From JBFKQC01 sp041627895 (lineage in GTDB: Bacteria > Pseudomonadota > Alphaproteobacteria > Rhodobacterales > Rhodobacteraceae), in the NCBI GenBank assembly GCA_041627895.1, contig JBFKQC010000062.1:1-24821 (forward strand): a DNA stretch of 24,821 nt. Direction: 5' to 3'. The translations under genes and the position numbers were made by a program. How positions within the stretch are numbered: position 1 is the first letter of the stretch; the number at the start of each line of letters is the position of its first letter. Shown here piece by piece: positions 22,989-24,821 of this stretch. The notes beneath the pieces were generated by a model. That model was given only the letters and a program-made list of their open reading frames with translations. It did no database searches and was not told the origin of the DNA.

Positions 22989-23341
22989 GCGGGCGGCTCC
23001 CAAAGCTCGATATTGTTGCCCTCGGGGTCGGTGATCCGGGCGAAACGGCCCGTCGTCGGGTCGTCCCATTCGTCGGGGCGCGTCTCGACCGCAATTCCCG
23101 CCGCCCGAAGCCGCGCGATCACGTCGTCAAGCTCGTCGACCCGCAGGTTCAGCATCCATGGCCTGTCGGCGGGCCAGTAATCGGTATCCGCCCGGAACGG
23201 CGCGAAGACCGAGATGCCCGCCTCGACCGGCCAGGGTCCGAACGATGCCACGCCCAGGTGCCCGGCGTACCATGCCGCCAGCGCCTCGGGGTCCGCCGCC
23301 CGGAAGAAGATGCCGCCGATCCCGGTCACGCGCCCCGCCAT
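22985..23341 (-). CDS. Small VOC/glyoxalase-family protein
   Basis: A 118-residue single-module VOC protein. The pattern is classical: VTGIGGIFFRAADPEALAAW at the start, WMLNLRVDELDDVIARLRAAGI in the middle, and the closing ITDPEGNNIELWEPP with the final metal-ligand glutamate. The substrate is unknown; linkage to a MAPEG protein suggests glutathione-dependent detoxification, as an inference. ATG 23341 begins the domain directly; the longer frame to 23389 adds an arginine-rich stretch that is unlikely to be translated. Confidence 0.85.
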   Translation of the reverse strand: MAGRVTGIGGIFFRAADPEALAAWYAGHLGVASFGPWPVEAGISVFAPFRADTDYWPADRPWMLNLRVDELDDVIARLRAAGIAVETRPDEWDDPTTGRFARITDPEGNNIELWEPPA

Positions 23342-23412
23342 CGCCCTGCCCTCGCGTTTGGTCTGGCGGCAGATTAGGCGGCGGGGCAAGCGCCCGGCAA
23401 GGCAGGAAAACG

Positions 23413-24821
23413 TTACTCGGCGGCGTGACCCATGCGCGCCTCGCCGATCAGCCGCAGAATGTCCTGCGCCGCCGCCGGAATGTTGGTGCCGGGCCCGAAG
23501 ATCGCCTTGACGCCGGCTTTCTTCAGGAACTCGTAATCCTGCTGCGGGATCACACCGCCGCAGATCACGATGATGTCCTCGGCGCCCTGCGCCTTCAGCG
23601 CCTCGATCAGTTTCGGCGCCAGCGTCTTGTGCCCCGCCGCCTGGGACGAGATGCCGACGACGTGCACGTCGTTGTCGACGGCGTCCTGCGCGGCCTCTTC
23701 CGGCGTCTGGAACAGCGGTCCGACATCGACGTCGAAGCCGATATCGGCGAACGCCGTGGCGATCACCTTGGCGCCGCGGTCGTGGCCGTCCTGGCCCATC
23801 TTGACCACCAGCATCCGCGGCCGCCGGCCTTCGCGCTCGGCGAAGTCCTCGACCGATTTCTGGATCGCGGCAAAGCCTTCGTCGCCCTCGTAGGCCGCGC
23901 CGTAGACACCCGCGAGCGTCTTCACCTCGGCCCGGTGCCGGCCGAACGCCTTTTCCATCGCCATCGAAATCTCTCCTACCGTGGCGCGCGCGCGCGCCGC
24001 TTCCACCGCCAGTTCCAGAAGGTTGCCGCGGCCCTCGCGCGCGCCGGTCTCAAGCGCGGTCAGCGCCGCCTCGCAGGCGGCCTTGTCGCGGGTCGCGCGG
24101 ATCGTCTCGAGCCGCCGGATCTGCGCCTCGCGCACGGCGGTGTTGTCGATCTCGCGCACCTCGATCTCGTCTTCCTTTTCCAGCCGGAACCTGTTGACGC
24201 CGACGATCACCTCGTCGCCGCGGTCGATGGCGGCCTGCCGCCGTGCCGCGGCCTCTTCGATGCGCAGCTTCGGCATGCCCGAGATCACCGCCTTGGTCAT
24301 GCCGCCCATCGTGTCGATCTCGTCGATCAGCTTCTGCGCTTCGTCGATCAGGTCGGATGTCAGCTTTTCAACATAGTACGACCCCGCCAGCGGGTCGACA
24401 ACCCGCGTCACCCCGGTTTCGTTCTGCAGGATCAATTGCGTGTTTCGTGCAATTCTAGCCGAGAACTCTGTCGGCAAAGCAATGGCTTCGTCGAAAGAGT
24501 TCGTGTGAAGCGATTGGGTTCCTCCAAGTACGGCGCTCATCGCCTCGTACGCGGTCCGGACGATGTTGTTATAGGGGTCCTGTTCCTGAAGTGAAACTCC
24601 GGAGGTCTGGCAATGGGTTCGCAGCATCAGGCTTTGGGGTTTCTTCGGGCCGAATTCCGACATGATCCGGTGCCAGAGGAACCGTGCGGCGCGCAGCTTC
24701 GCCGCCTCCATGAAAAAGTTCATGCCGATCGCGAAGAAAAAGCTCAGCCGTCCGGCGAAACGGTCGACATCCATGCCGCGCTCGACGGCGGCCTTCACGT
24801 ATTCCTTGCCGTCCGCCAGCG
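23413..24821 (-). CDS. scpA: Methylmalonyl-CoA mutase, C-terminal part (5' end outside window)
   Basis: Adenosylcobalamin-dependent isomerase interconverting (R)-methylmalonyl-CoA and succinyl-CoA, the last step of propionyl-CoA assimilation and part of the ethylmalonyl-CoA pathway in this order. About 468 codons are inside the window and the frame is open to the edge. Visible are the end of the catalytic barrel (RLSFFFAIGMNFFMEAAKLR, RTHCQTSGVSLQEQDPYNN, HTNSFDEAIALPTE), a linker and the C-terminal B12-binding domain with the cobalamin-ligand motif GQDGHDRGAKVI and CGGVIPQQDYEFLKKAG. The region near 24400-24660 uses unusually AT-rich codons. The single-chain arrangement with a fused B12 domain indicates the large subunit type. 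Confidence 0.95.
   Translation of the reverse strand, partial: LADGKEYVKAAVERGMDVDRFAGRLSFFFAIGMNFFMEAAKLRAARFLWHRIMSEFGPKKPQSLMLRTHCQTSGVSLQEQDPYNNIVRTAYEAMSAVLGGTQSLHTNSFDEAIALPTEFSARIARNTQLILQNETGVTRVVDPLAGSYYVEKLTSDLIDEAQKLIDEIDTMGGMTKAVISGMPKLRIEEAAARRQAAIDRGDEVIVGVNRFRLEKEDEIEVREIDNTAVREAQIRRLETIRATRDKAACEAALTALETGAREGRGNLLELAVEAARARATVGEISMAMEKAFGRHRAEVKTLAGVYGAAYEGDEGFAAIQKSVEDFAEREGRRPRMLVVKMGQDGHDRGAKVIATAFADIGFDVDVGPLFQTPEEAAQDAVDNDVHVVGISSQAAGHKTLAPKLIEALKAQGAEDIIVICGGVIPQQDYEFLKKAGVKAIFGPGTNIPAAAQDILRLIGEARMGHAAE

Overview
The window is chromosomal DNA from a high-GC alphaproteobacterium, most likely of the Rhodobacterales (Paracoccaceae/Rhodobacter-like). The indications are strongly GC-rich codon use, a short prolyl-tRNA synthetase of the alphaproteobacterial type, an AI-2E-type permease/hdaA/ppk/ppx gene run typical of this order, one LolC/E-type permease next to lolD, and a perfect FNR/FnrL-type operator. 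No rRNA, tRNA, CRISPR array or transposase gene was seen.

Layout. At 188-2152 (+) lies parE (topoisomerase IV subunit B). Overlapping its last bases is an AT-rich gene of foreign composition for an ORC/Cdc6-like AAA ATPase (2145-3415, +). That gene reads in two frames joined at an A7 run that is a canonical -1 slippery heptamer. Positions 3416-3997 hold no gene but a block of repeats: two related elements with 11-bp terminal inverted repeats, flanked by GGTGGGC hairpins. Then come, on the minus strand, an L,D-transpeptidase (3998-4432), a small secreted protein (4648-4938), a tight operon of four single-haem cytochromes c (5217-6851) preceded by the perfect FNR box, and the lipoprotein-release genes lolD and lolC/E (6935-8879).

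From 9023 to 12020 come dgkA (+), a dodecin (-), proS (-, its stop codon inside another GGTGGGC repeat) and two small uncharacterised genes (+). From 12266 to 17869 runs a plus-strand cluster of permease, hdaA, ppk and ppx/gppA, joining control of replication initiation (HdaA) with polyphosphate synthesis and degradation. The minus strand then carries a small secreted protein, an endonuclease/exonuclease/phosphatase-family enzyme coupled to a TerB-DnaJ protein, a GNAT acetyltransferase coupled to a VOC protein, then plus-strand nhaA, then a MAPEG protein coupled to a small VOC protein, and finally the 5'-truncated methylmalonyl-CoA mutase gene, which runs off the window.

Most of the window is ordinary core genome. 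The parts that stand out are the frameshifted AT-rich ATPase with its repeat block, the FNR-controlled array of four paralogous cytochromes (two soluble, two predicted lipoproteins) with no recognisable oxidoreductase beside it, and a patch of rare codons inside the methylmalonyl-CoA mutase gene.
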